Assembly (NCBI GenBank): GCA_018340375.1
Contig: JAFFJZ010000091.1
Span: 1-64,000, forward strand
Source of the DNA: Gonatopus flavifemur
Taxonomy: Eukaryota; Arthropoda; Insecta; Hymenoptera; Dryinidae
Length of the DNA: 64,000 nucleotides
Direction of reading: 5' to 3'
The position numbers were made by a program, and so were the translations under genes. This document shows, piece after piece, positions 32,801 to 44,795 of the stretch. A model generated the notes under the pieces. That model ran no database searches. It worked only from the letters and a program-made list of their open reading frames with translations, and was not told the DNA's origin. How positions within the stretch are numbered: the first letter of the stretch is position 1; each line of letters begins with the position of its first letter.

Positions 32801-35800
32801 GAAACCAAAACCTAAAAAACCTTACGCTGGAAGTGAGTCTTCAGACCCAGGTAATCATTTTTTCAACTGTTGTATTTCCAATTTAATCAGCATGAAAGAA
32901 AATAATATTTGTTATGGCATGCGCGATATAACATGTCAGATATTTATTTCTTTTTTCCGATGCAGTGTAAGCTGTGAGTGAGAAATGGTGATTGTTACAA
33001 ACAAGGATCCTCACCAAATTCAATATTATTGCATGTAAAGATGAAGTTCAATTGATTAATTTTTTATCAATAAATCAAATGAGTGTCTTTGTTCAAATGA
33101 ATGGATTTTAATTTGTTGACATACATTTTTCCCCAATGTAATGTATTTTAATGACTTTACAGTTATAGAAGAAAGTTAGTTGTCATAGATTTCGAGGAGT
33201 GAACTTAGCCGGACAAAAATGTTGCTCCAATTTTATTTTTATAAATGTACAATACACCAAAGATTCTTGTATATGTATGGTTCAATCAACGCTCAGGATC
33301 CAACGTTGAATATGAAAACAATGTTTTATTTCATTGTACTGTTTTTGAGAAAAACTTGGAGCAAAATTTTGTATCAGGTTAAGTGCGCTCGAAGGCCCTT
33401 GAGATATTTTTTTCCAATCACTCTTATTTTATATTGCCATAACTGTTGAAATTCTTTTTAATCTCATTTTTCAATTATATGATTGCACTGCATATTCAAA
33501 TGAAAATCCATTCATAAAGCAATCAAATTCATTGAATTCCAAAAGTGACAATTCACAGAACAATACACAATAATTTTCATAAAATTCGTGGAATATTTTT
33601 GATTGAATGGATAATTCTTCAATATATGTTTAGAGACACCACCGAAAAAAAAGAATACCATAGGGATACCTCCATCATATGTTTCGAATTCTGCCGATGC
33701 TGCTGAACATTTGATAAGTATTTTAGAAGATAACGAAATCAACACCCAAATGAATCAGGATTTCACTTCGTTGGAACGAAACGGTAATTCCCAGCAAATG
33801 AGGAAGTATTGGGACGTATTCAGAATATAATATTTGAATTATGTTTTGTAAAAATTCCGAATTAGTTTGAAATATTTTTATACGTCTCAATAAGTTTCAA
33901 TGTTTCATTCGATCTCATCTGATCGTATTCCTGCTCCTGCAATGTTGAATTCCGTTGAATCCATATTCATTCTGCCAATTCATTTTCATGTATAGATGCC
34001 TCTTAATAATCAATTTGAGTCTCTGTTTCGACCTATATACTGAATGCATCTGGGCAATTGAATAATGTAAAATCAATAAGGATTACAGTTTTTACATCAC
34101 GCCTTTCAATTGTTATTAATGCGTACAGATGAATATGATTATGATCATAAATTCATCTGGATTGAATCCGTTTGAATTCAAATTGATATGGTCTATTCGT
34201 TCGAGTAAGAAATGTGGGATTAAGAAAACGGATTAGATCGAATTCAGAATTTTTGAATCCGTTTTAATACTTTTTACTTGCGAATGCCTATAGTAACATC
34301 TAATATGTATTTTTGTGTCACGTAAATATTGAACAATTTTACTTGGAATTATAAAATTTAAAATGAATTCAGACTAGCGGACACAAAATGGGACCATCTC
34401 TCCATTTAGAGTATTTTTACAGACAATTCACCTCCAACAATGGAAGAAAATTGTGCTCGAAATGCTCCCAGCCAACCATGTTCGTCTTCGAATACTACAT
34501 TAAAAACTTGCAATAGTACTGAAATGAGCAAATGTGGTAAATATAATTGTACCAATCCGTAAATCATATTGTGTTCATTTGAATGAATTATTTTTTTCCC
34601 TGTTGAAAATTATATATCCCGACAGGTTCAACTTGTTTAACAGAGGAGAAATTTTCGAAATATTACAAACAACAGAATAAAAAATTGAATCATATCATAA
34701 ATCTTCTGGCTGATGGTGCACATACTGCAATAGAGTTACAAGATGATGATGTACGGGATGCATTGCCCTTGCGAAGTACTCAAGATTTAACATTATTTGA
34801 ACACAATTTAAACACGTCGCAGGATTTTCGAACTAAATATGTGAGTATAAATGGTAGCGTATCGATGTCCCTAAATTCAATGTCCTTAAAATTTTTACAT
34901 CCAATCAGGATTACTTGTTGAACGGAATTATCCAATCAAAACTTTTTAAGGATATTGAATTTAGGGACATCGATACGCTACCAGTATAAATTATGCAACA
35001 GTATACCCAGACAGCAAAAATCATCAGTTTGAATTCATACACAGTTCTTAAAGAACTTTAACAGTCCCCGTTATGTCAGTAAACATGAATTCAAGATGAG
35101 TACACATGAGTGCCCGAAGAAGTCTTTATGAATTCGCAATATAAATTCTTTCTGAACATTGAGTTGTTCATCAAGAATTCATTTTGAATTCAAAGTATTC
35201 ATAATGAATTCGTGTTTACTGGCATGACGGGAACTCTTTGCAGGGACTCTTGTGCTGTATGGATAGAAAGACCAGTTTGAACTCACGGAAGAAGTATGAA
35301 TCATCAAACATCCTTGGAATGTGCATTGACTAAGCTGACAAAATTTTGTTGGAATTACACTAACAGCAAAGACTCCTCTTATGGTTCTCAAAACAGTTCA
35401 GGAAACGTTTTAAAAACATCCCAAAGTTCTCAAATCGTTTTAAAAACGTCCTGGTGCTGTCTGGGTAGATATCCTATACAGCCAAAGAGTCCCCACAACG
35501 AGTTCCCGTTATGTAAGTAAACATGAATTCATTATGAATACTTTGATTTCAAAATAAATCATTGATGAACAACTTTATGTTCGGAAAGAATTCATATTCC
35601 GAATTCATATAGACTTCTTTGGGTGCTCAATGTGTATTCATCTTGAATTTATTGCATTCATATTGAATTCATGTTCACTGACATAATGAGGACTGTTCGA
35701 GTAGTTCTTTAAGAACTGTGCATGAATTCAAACTGATCATTTTTGGTGTCTGGGATTGTCTAGTCACACAAGTCTGCTGGATTCCTTCAATTATTGGAGG

Positions 35801-38800
35801 AAATAAGAACCCTATCTAAAATGTCCGACAGAATCCGACAAAAAATGGTCGTCTGGCTTTGAACGGTTTTGTGTCCCGTAAAGACCGGTCAAGAACTGAC
35901 TATAAATTATACCCTGTTTTTGTTCGAAAATTACAAATTGGAGTATTCAGTCGAAACCTGACAAAAAAATTTCTGTTAGTTTTCGACTGGATAACACAGT
36001 CTGGACATTCCGAATGGAATCATAAAAAAATTGTTCGTTTGTAACAGAATATTCCAACTAGAGGATTTCGGATAGAACCAGGTAGAGATTCTGTCAGTTT
36101 TTGACTGGTTTTTATGGGACAAAAACCGATCTAAGCTAAACAACAATTTTTTGTTGGATTCTGTCGGACATTTTTAATGCTTGCTACGGCAAATAACCAT
36201 TGAATCCTCTACAACCCATGTGGTATTAATCAACCCAAATAGCACCACATATTGGAAGTATATTCATGATCTTCACGAAGCAGAAGCGTTCTCAGAATAC
36301 TTGTTTTTAATACTTCGTATGCCGATAAAATATTCATAGTATATTAGAATGACTGTTTTGTATTCTTGATGAGCAATCAGATAGATTTTTGACATCCAAA
36401 AGTTGTCCTAAGAGTATGCAATGATATTAAAATAAGTTGAAAATGCATTCAAAATGCATCCGTGATTTTCAGTGAGGCCCATTCATTGTGAAGATGTCCT
36501 ATGATTGTATTCAAGATTCAAGGAAATTGTTTTCAACAAGTCCGAATGTGTCCAAAATTTGTATGAAAGTGTCCAGTACTTATCAAAAAGTCTTCAATTG
36601 ATTGACATTTCTTTTCATGTCCCCAACTTGTCTGCGTCATTCATCAAGGATTAGCATATTGTACTCATAGAAGTATATGAAGACGTACGATTAGAATGAC
36701 TCTTCTGGATGACTATTTTGAGTCATAGAAATATTAATATTGTTGCAAACTGTTTTTGTTCCAATCGAATTGCCGTAGCCTTGTTTTGTTTCAACTAGTA
36801 ACCCTCGGATAATCTTATGACAGGCATACATCATTTTCATCGACAGCCCTGCCACAACGTTGAGCCCTTTTAGTGGAAGGGTTGCAACAGCCTTGCAGCA
36901 AGCTTGAATTGTCATCTGGGGTATGTCAAATGAAGTTAGCTGGACATTGAATCACATTGCCAGATCACTTACACAATTACATGCATAGTGAATATGCAAG
37001 TCACACATTGTGCACACCAATAATCCCCAATATGGCGTATGTCTGCAGCCGCCTTTGCCGCCCAGATAGCCAAATTATATCAGGCTGTAAGCGCAGGACA
37101 ACAGGCATATGTGCGTGCATTTGTAGTTAATATGTAGTTCAGATTGTGATAAATCCTGTAGTGAACTGCATATGTGGCACATATGCACATCATTAACTGA
37201 CATGCGCATGCGTAGAAACAACCTCAGAATCTGTTGGTGTGTTGTATTTTGAGTAAAAGTACAAGAGGGCAACAGATTCTGAGGTTGTTTCTACGCATGC
37301 ACATGTCAGTTCATGATGTGCATATGTGCCACATATGCAGTTCACTACAGGATTTATCACAATCTGAACTACATATGAACTACAAATGCACGCACATATG
37401 CCTGTTGTATTGTGCTCACAACCTGATATAATTTGGCTATCTGGGCGCATAGCTATCCTCGTCAGGTCTATCCGACCCCCTCACTTTTCATATCTGTTAG
37501 TGTCGCCTGGAACGAACTAATCCGCGAGAGGCACTTCAAACTGTAGGATGAATATATAGGTATATCATATGCAGTATCCATGACAACTACATCCTACAAA
37601 GCTGGCGTCCTTTCGCGGTTACTAGCGATGTTCATGTTTTCCTGGCGACATTAGCAACCACGCATAATCATAATATCCAAGCGAAGTTGGATAGACCTGA
37701 TCCGTGCTACTTTGGTGTAGGAACTATAGTTTTCTTACGATTACAGCGTCATCTACCATGAATCAAACAAAGTGTTTCAGATGAAAATTACTCTTTTTTT
37801 CATGGAGGATTTGAAGCTGCCATAAAAGATGGAGGTTCCCATTAAAGATTTCAAAGTTGCCCCCACTCCCACCCTCTGGGGGTGAAGTTGGCGAGTTTAG
37901 TATCATAGAATGACTCACTTGCAGACGAATAAATTTTATTAAGAACTTTCTTTGGTCTGAAGCGTAATTGTTGAGGTATTTTAATGTCTTCAGATAAATC
38001 GGACACCCTGTAAAATCAGGTCTCATGCATAGAACCTTGTCGTACATAATTCGGATATAATTAGTGGATACAATTATATGTTCTGAATATTCATAGAAGG
38101 TATATAAAATATAATGATGCTACTTGGGTATTAAAATCTATTATTCTGAATGAGTCCGAATGATGTGTAACATAGGTTATGAAATATTTTATTGATCACA
38201 TACTAATATTTTAATCACATCGAGTATAGAAAAACAACCTTATGCAATTTAGATCGATTGATTAAAATTGATATTAGAATTAACAAATTTTGTCAAGCGG
38301 TATTAATCAATTTTATTTGTATTATATAACGTCCATTCCTATACAGCACAATTATGCGAAAAGAGTTCTTAACGAAATTTGAGAATTCTTTATGAATTCT
38401 GGTAAATTCTTTTAGAACTCTCGTATTATATACACATTGAATTTCGTTTGTTGGATATTTAGAAACAAACGTTTCTTATCAAAATACTGATGTGTATGTT
38501 CAGATATGTATAGATGTCAAAGTGTGAAATCAATATTCATGCTGTCGAATATATAATTATTTTTTCGTTCAATAGTAACAGTCAAAGTGTTTATCAATTT
38601 TCTTCTTGCAGGTTCAGCTCGTATTATCGGAGTTGAATACCGATGGCAATAAATGGATCAGAAGAGTGTTACACAGCACAATTACCAATGAACTTGGTGT
38701 CCAATATTCTTGGTCCGGCCAACGAGGCACTCTTAAATTCAAAGATTGCCAAATGTGTAAACTCCTATTAAGCAAGGTCACAAAATTGTGAAAAACCTTC

Positions 38801-39035
38801 ATATCTTTAACTGTACATTTTCCATATAATATTTCTTATTTGTAAATTTTCTGAAATTATTTTCAAAACCTAACTGACATAAGAGACATTATACTTTATC
38901 TTTTGTGTTTCCGTTTCGGACACAATTGTAAAAGCAGACAATAAACAAAGCATGACGGTGCTTGAGAACGCTGTGAAGAAATGGCTCCAACAGTCTGCTG
39001 AAAGGTTGAAAAGGGAAAAAGGGGATACGATGTAG
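29872..39035 (+). CDS. DUF4806-domain protein, seven coding exons
   Basis: Modelled exons: 29872-30055, 32683-32850, 33634-33783, 34423-34536, 34626-34840, 38612-38771, 38938-39035, in compatible phases (1,1,1,1,0,1), about 362 residues. The N-terminus (MKYYVLFDEDSCF, ETWVDVEEKKYLWPP) is the conserved Trp/Pro region seen upstream of DUF4806. Exon 2 is Lys/Pro-rich (KKRKPKPKKP, nuclear-signal-like). Exons 5-7 form the DUF4806 domain (LPLRSTQDLTLFEHNL; WIRRVLHSTITNELGVQYSW; LENAVKKWLQQSAERLKRE). Exon 6 read straight through stops at 38789. I prefer a GC-AG intron (A|GCAAGG at 38771/38772, acceptor GCAG at 38937), because it keeps phase 1 and supplies the usual C-terminal helix; the second DUF4806 gene has an intron at the matching place. 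Function of the family is unknown. Intron 5 is packed with MITEs. Confidence 0.75.
30617..30727. repeat. Hairpin MITE in intron 1
   Basis: 'tccgtaggaaaattttcttcc' is mirrored by 'gggggaattttcctacggga', and 'gagtgcaaaaaagtcccatt' by 'aataggacttttttgcactc'. The loop is about 15 bp. Confidence 0.75.
31020..31076. repeat. GT/GC microsatellite
   Basis: A run of TGTG, GTGC and GCGC dinucleotides in intron 1. Confidence 0.9.
31079..32205. repeat. Nested foldback elements in intron 1
   Basis: The outer arms 31079-31180 and 32095-32205 pair through 'ctctaccac', 'cttctgcatca' and 'aagcttag'. Inside is a copy (31533-32095) of the MITE family seen at 5806-6178. Inside that, a third element (about 31724-32000) has inverted ends 'agaatagagaaaaggagtac' and 'gtactcctttgctctattct'. 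A further palindrome lies at about 31310-31500. Confidence 0.7.
34853..34982. repeat. Near-perfect 130-bp hairpin in intron 5
   Basis: GGTAGCGTATCGATGTCCCT and the following bases (to 'aatgtccttaaaa') are mirrored almost exactly at 34940-34982. It starts 12 bases after the exon 5 donor. Confidence 0.85.
35005..35758. repeat. Foldback element rich in GAATTC, intron 5
   Basis: The arms 35006-35262 and 35475-35758 pair: 'cccagacagc' with 'gtgtctggga', 'cagttcttaaagaactt' with 'agttctttaagaactg', 'gtaaacatgaattca' with 'tgaattcatgttcac'. The same 'ctgtctgggta' termini recur between the arms at 35460, suggesting one copy inside another. Confidence 0.75.
35819..36172. repeat. MITE with AAATGTCCGACAGAATCC ends
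   Basis: AAAATGTCCGACAGAATCCG at 35819 is mirrored by GGATTCTGTCGGACATTTTT near 36153-36172, with arms of about 85 bp pairing imperfectly. Confidence 0.7.
37057..37450. repeat. Long near-perfect palindrome, intron 5
   Basis: CGCCCAGATAGCCAAATTAT is mirrored by ATAATTTGGCTATCTGGGCG at the other end. The arms of about 178 bp (37059-37236; 37269-37447) match almost throughout, including 'aacctcagaatctgttg' and its mirror, leaving a loop of about 32 bp. There is no coding potential; the similar peptides on both strands are a symmetry artefact. Confidence 0.9.
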
Positions 39036-41696
39036 CCTATTTTGACATACGATTTTAATATTGACAAAATTTTATATTGTTGCACAAATATTTGCTATGA
39101 AAAATTTTATTATTTCTGTTTTGTAGATTATTAGTTTTGCATAACATATTTTTCCGTTATTTCATAATGATGAAACATTCATAATTATTTTATTTGAGTT
39201 ATTCATATTTAGGATTATGAAATCTTGATTCAATTTACATTGGTGATAGGATTTAATCAACTTCGAAAGAAGAAGTATTTAAAAAATTTCTGTATTAGTA
39301 CGTAAGGATTTAATACTCAATGTTTCTTCCCAAAAGGAAGTAACATATAGTAAAACCTTCACTGAAACTCGATGTTTCAGACTCCTCAATTCTTCGATAC
39401 CGATTTTCATTGTTTTTCCATATTGAGATATTCAAAGTGTTTGATTCAATTGATAAATAAGTGGATTCTATAAAAATTGGTCACATGATTAAAATAACAG
39501 GAAAATCGAGTTTCGGTGGAACTTATTTTTACTGTACACAAGTTGGAATTTATTCCATTAGCGCCAAAGAGTGTTATTTATATAAAATCTTCCAAGTGTT
39601 TTATATACTATATTTATTTTATTTACGTTTATAAGTTTTTAATCTCACTTGATGTATAGTTTCCCTCTGAGGGGTCAATTTTTGGTTGGCACAAAAGTGC
39701 TTCTTTTAAATTAAATAAAAATTCATCACAGTATATCTTTATATATAATCAATTTATAATCCCTGTTCCTATGTACATTGCGCATTGTACTGTTTTTGTA
39801 AGAATTTCATTGGAAACAATTCTCTAAGTGAATTTTATATCCTTCTTTATAAATGCTGGTCCAATATGAATTTTCACTAATTGATTAGGTTATTTGAGAA
39901 CCTGTTGAAATTAACATGAGATTTTCACCGATAGAGATTGGATGGACAGATTTTTTGGTATATTCATTCGTATTTTGACGTTATCAATATCTCAATTTAA
40001 TTATCACGCTGAAAAAAAACAAGGAGAGAATATATGGTGTTAATTCCAATAGGATGTCAATTAATACGTATTAATATGAAGTGATAAATGATTAATCACA
40101 ATTTTCACGGAATACAAAATTACCGCCATTTGGCTAAGTGGTTTCCATGCATGTGTAAATCATGCAACGCATACTGACTAGCAGCGCCATCTTCCTGTTT
40201 CATGAAGTTCATCAAGAACTTTATGTATTTTAATAACAGACTCTATGAGAGTTTAAATAAGCGGACATTTGGGAATTCTTAGAATGTCCCTCAAAAATGC
40301 TTTTACAGTTCCCTATAGATTTCTCTGGCTAGCTCAAAGTACTCTTTGAGAATTCGATATACTCTTATAGAACTCTTGAAGAATTCGAAGTCAGGAACTC
40401 TTATAGAACTAATTTAGAGAACTCATATGGTATAATTTGGTGGCTTTCATGTTGTCTGGGGAAGTAGAAAAATCGGCCATTAAAGGAATCTATTGCTACG
40501 GTAATCACAACAGCAGCCGACAGGCCGTTGATATCCGGAATGAATTTTGTGATTTCTTGATTTCCAAGGGAGCCGTTCCTTGGCAGTATAATCGTATAGA
40601 AATGTAAACAAACAATCAGTCGGATACCCATCTGTACGGAAATATTTCGCTGAAATGACCATGAATAATCTTCGAAAAGCTCTGATAAACTTAGGAATTC
40701 TTAAATTTCGATGAGAGTTGATGGAAGTTTCTCATTTGCGATTCCTGTTCAAATTCTATGAGACTTCTTTCAGAATTTTAACGGAACTCGCGAATGTCTG
40801 CCAAATCGACTTCACTATTTTAATTATTAGGAATATTTTGTATTCTCAAACAATTTAAAAACAATTTTTTTCAAGAATTCATTTCGGATTCTTGTAAGCC
40901 ATGTGGGTGCAGAGATTTTCTGAGAAATAAAGATTGAGAAATTTTGCATGATGTGATTACAGCAAAATAAATAAATATGATTTGTAAATATTTTTATCAG
41001 AATACGATGAAACGATTCATTTTTTGTTGGAATAAAATTCATCACTGGTGAAAACATTCTTGGTCGAAAGTTAATTACTCCTTTGGAAAAAAAGTATTTA
41101 AATAAAACATATCTTCGCTTATGTATTCAATGAAAATAAATTTTTTTGTCAATTACTCTTATATCAATATTCAATTGAAACATATGTTGCATAAAGGTTA
41201 TGCATTACTCCTTTGAAAACAATATCTAAATAAAACATCTTCAATTATATATTCAACGCAACCAAATATTTTTTAATCACCCTTATAACAATATTGCACT
41301 GAAACATATCTAGCATAAATCCTATCATGGAATCTAATCTCGAATAATGTTTTTATATAATAAAGGTCAAAGTTTCTTCAGTAAAACCTAAATCTAAGAG
41401 AACGATTTCAACAATGAGATATATCATAAGTAACAGAAAATTCTCATAAAAAATATAGATTTACGCAACAAAAACGTATTTTCCTCATAAAATTTGATAA
41501 TCTCACGAAGAGTATGAAACTATTCAACTATAAAAAAAAAAGAATGAACAAGAATCTTCAACGCATTTCGCCGGGATTCTACTTTGCGAGACGAGAAAAT
41601 ACCATTTCCTGAATGTCCAAGAGTATTCCTAATCTTTTATGTACACTCATTGTACGTAATTGAATTCCTACGGCATGCAGAATTGAATCAACCTCG
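39036..41696. other. Intergenic DNA between DUF4806 and Myb/SANT genes
   Basis: No exon is supported. Around 40195-40460 there are loosely repeated 'gaactctta(t/g)agaact' words like those of the GAATTC-rich MITE family. The two genes converge here (plus-strand gene ending 39035, minus-strand gene ending 41697). Confidence 0.45.
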
Positions 41697-42790
41697 TCAA
41701 GGTGAGGGGGGTGGAGGTAGGACAATCTTTGCATCTTCTTTGCACATAGCATCCGCTATTTTGTTCAAGTCGCTTATGGTTTCTTCGTTTTTTGCACAAG
41801 AAGTTTTATGCTTCCTTCCATGTCTTAAAGGCTCTGAAACGTGATGGATTCCTCTATGTTACGTAAATGTAATTTAAAGTGGAAAGAATACATTATAAAT
41901 CTTTGCTTGATACCTGATATCACAGATTGTACGTCGTCATTAGCATGTTTGTCAATCAGCATGCTATTTTCAATATCTTCGCTGATATTCGTTCCAGTCT
42001 TGAAAACAGAATTAATAGGAATGTAAATTGTCCTTGACAAAATGATTATTTATTTCCTAAATAAACTGTAACTACTTGAAATTAGCAAATCTTACGGGCG
42101 TATCAAACATGAATCCCTCAAGAATTCCATAGAGTCGTAATATTTCCATTTCTCTGTTTGGTCCAATCTTGCGGCTCCACTGCTATACTTTCCCCCTTGA
42201 ATCATTCTCCTGTATGTGTCTCTCAAATTTTTCTTTGGGCTTCAGTTGCGTTCAGTTTGCCTATAGGTGAAAAACACATGTAGATACATAATCAAGGAAA
42301 CAGACAGCTGGCAAAAAAAATTATTGCTTACCGTTTAATTCAACAGAGACGTCGTTCCATAATCGCTTAATTCGCCCCCGACTCCTTTCTTCAATTGGAA
42401 TGGTAAAATTCCATAGTGGATTCCGCTTCTGAACCGCTAAGATTAAGAGCTCCGTCTCCTCGTCCGTGAGTTTTCCACGCCTTGTATTCTTCACTACTTT
42501 GGATCGAATGATTTTTTCTTTATTTACAATCGGTTGAGCTATGAAATGAAGAATATCCACAATGGGGTTTCAATCAACTATATGTAACTACCCAAGCAGC
42601 GACAGAAGTTCAATACATATATATACGAAATAGAAACGTTCGTAGAATGTACGAATAACATACAAAGAATATGCCTATAATGAACGTTCATGAAATATTC
42701 CAATGAGACTGTTTTAATATACTTGGAATGATAGTACATTCGAAATGTACGTTATTCATTCAATCGAGGTTTGATTGACGCACTGTCTTA

Positions 42791-42898
42791 GGAGCCTTCT
42801 GAAGTACCTGATCCAAGTGATCCAGATCTCTTTTCCAGCCTTCTGATTGATTGAGAAGTGATCTAGATCACTTGGATCAGCTAGTTCGGAAGGCCTCG
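42791..42898. repeat. Small palindrome in an intron
   Basis: 'gagccttctgaagtacctgatccaagtgatc' is mirrored by 'gatcacttggatcagctagttcggaaggcctc'. A related shorter hairpin ('ccgaagtagctgacc' and mirror) lies at 43785-43832. Both are in intron 2 of the Myb/SANT gene. Confidence 0.7.
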
Positions 42899-43375
42899 TA
42901 TATTCGATTACATACGTTCGATGAACATGCATGGTATCTATGACACGGTCTCATTGGAATGTGCATATAACGTATTTCAAATATTAGAAGAACGTTCATA
43001 GTATATTCTGGTGCTATGTGGGAAATGCCTACACATACCCAAGTAACATTTCGTGTGTTTAGATGTGTTTTCAAAAATGTTTAAAAAGTTTTCTCAAAAT
43101 GCGAACATATTTTGAATTATTCCCAATCATTCAATCATCATGTTTTGGATTTACAGTACACTCTGGTTGAAAGCAGTCTTGTTATAAGCGATTTCTCCTA
43201 ATCTCTTCTCGCTCGACTCGAACGATGAGTCTCCATTCCTGGCATTTTCGAATTTCTGCTACAAACGCTTGTTATAAGCAACTGACCGAGATAAGAATTA
43301 TATGCTGTTGTGAAAACCGGTTGTCTGTAGTAAAAAAGAATTACATATTGTCTACATGTAATTATTGAAGTTTAT

Positions 43376-43690
43376 ATGGGTAGTCTTGAAATTTATGTAT
43401 AAACATGTATAGTTATATATGGAGCCATATATAAAAATTTGGATTATTATACATAACGGAAAATTTTCAACATATATAATTTAGAAATGGGTGATCTTGA
43501 CAGATTCGTTTTTTTTCTATATAAAATTTATTGATTTTTATATAATTTTGATGAAAATTAAATACGAATTATATAAGAAAGAATTGATTCTCTCAAGATC
43601 ACCCACCATTGATATAATGATTCTAAATTCCATATGTACCATCATATATAACTATATATGTCCATACATAAATTTCAATAATACTCCAAT
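43376..43690. repeat. AT-rich palindrome
   Basis: 'tgaaatttatgtataaacat', 'atagttatatat' and 'gggtgatcttgacagatt' on the left pair with '...ctcaagatcaccc', 'ataactatatatg' and 'atacataaatttca' on the right. A 158-codon frame across this region is a by-product of low complexity. Confidence 0.65.
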
Positions 43691-44159
43691 GAATTTCAAT
43701 AATTTCGATATCTCAGCGAATAAAAAAGATATTCAAGCAAACTCTACAGCATTTGGAAGGGCAAGGTTCAACTTTGAAATTATGGAGCTTTCCGAAGTAG
43801 CTGACCTGATCATCTGGTCAGCTACTTCGGAAGGCTCCTATCTCGATACTTTTTTCAATAAAAGAACAAATTTGGAGTTACATAACTTCGAATATAAGCC
43901 AAAATTGTTTTTTTTTCAACTTTCAGGTTGGGATATATCGGAAATCAGAAGTGATCGACAAATTTGAACCTCGGATTCGGATTCAGAGCTCCAAAAACCT
44001 TCGAAAAAATATGTTCTGCTATGTGTAGTATTGATGGGGGTCTTTCAAAAAGATCGATCCTCTTTTTATGTGAGAAGTATCTAATTTTTATTGAAACATA
44101 TAAAAATCACGTATTTTTTGTATGAAAAAGGATCGATCTTCTTAAAGGGTCCCTGTCAC

Positions 44160-44795
44160 CAGGGTTGTAAATTAGTTAATTGAAGCAGTACACAATTAAC
44201 AATCGACATTCAATTCTTAATTGAAATTTGTTTCAATTGAGAATTAAATTCAATTCATAATTGAAATTTCCTGCAATTAACAATTGAAATTTTTCAAAAT
44301 TAACAATTTAAATTTCATTCTCAATTGAAATATTTCTCAATGAACAGTTAAATGTAATTCTTGACTGAAATTCTATTCGATCAACAATTAAATTCAATTG
44401 ATCCAAAATCAAGCAATAATCCACTGATCATTCTCATGTATTTTTGTTCTTCTGTATTTTTTAATAGAGACAAAACAAACATACAACAGAAAAATCGATG
44501 AATTATTGCTTGATTTTGAATTAGATAAATTGAATTGTTAATCGCAGAGAATTTCAATTAAGAATTACATTTAATTGTCAATTGAAAAACATTTTAATTA
44601 AGAATCAAATGTTAATTGTTAATTGAAGAAATTTTCAATTAAGAATTGAATTTTAATTGTTGATTGGAAAAAATGTCAATTAAGAATTAAATTTAATTTT
44701 TATTGAGAAACAAATTTTGATTAAGAATTAAATGTTGATTGTTAATTGAACGTCAATTCAATCAAGTTTTCATTGAATCACTTCCAACCCTACCT
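44160..44795. repeat. Foldback built from AATTAA/CAATTGAA tandem words
   Basis: The end 'agggttgtaa' is mirrored by a 'ttccaaccct' end. Between them about 40-base degenerate units ('caattaagaattaaatttcaattgttaattgaa'-type, about six per arm) run in opposite orientations around 44440. Confidence 0.65.

Noticed and set aside
37075..37450. Similar peptides on both strands
   Set aside because: A direct result of the near-perfect palindrome, not genes.
43491..43967. A 158-codon plus-strand frame
   Set aside because: Spans an AT-rich palindrome plus a hairpin; composition is low complexity with no splice context or motifs.
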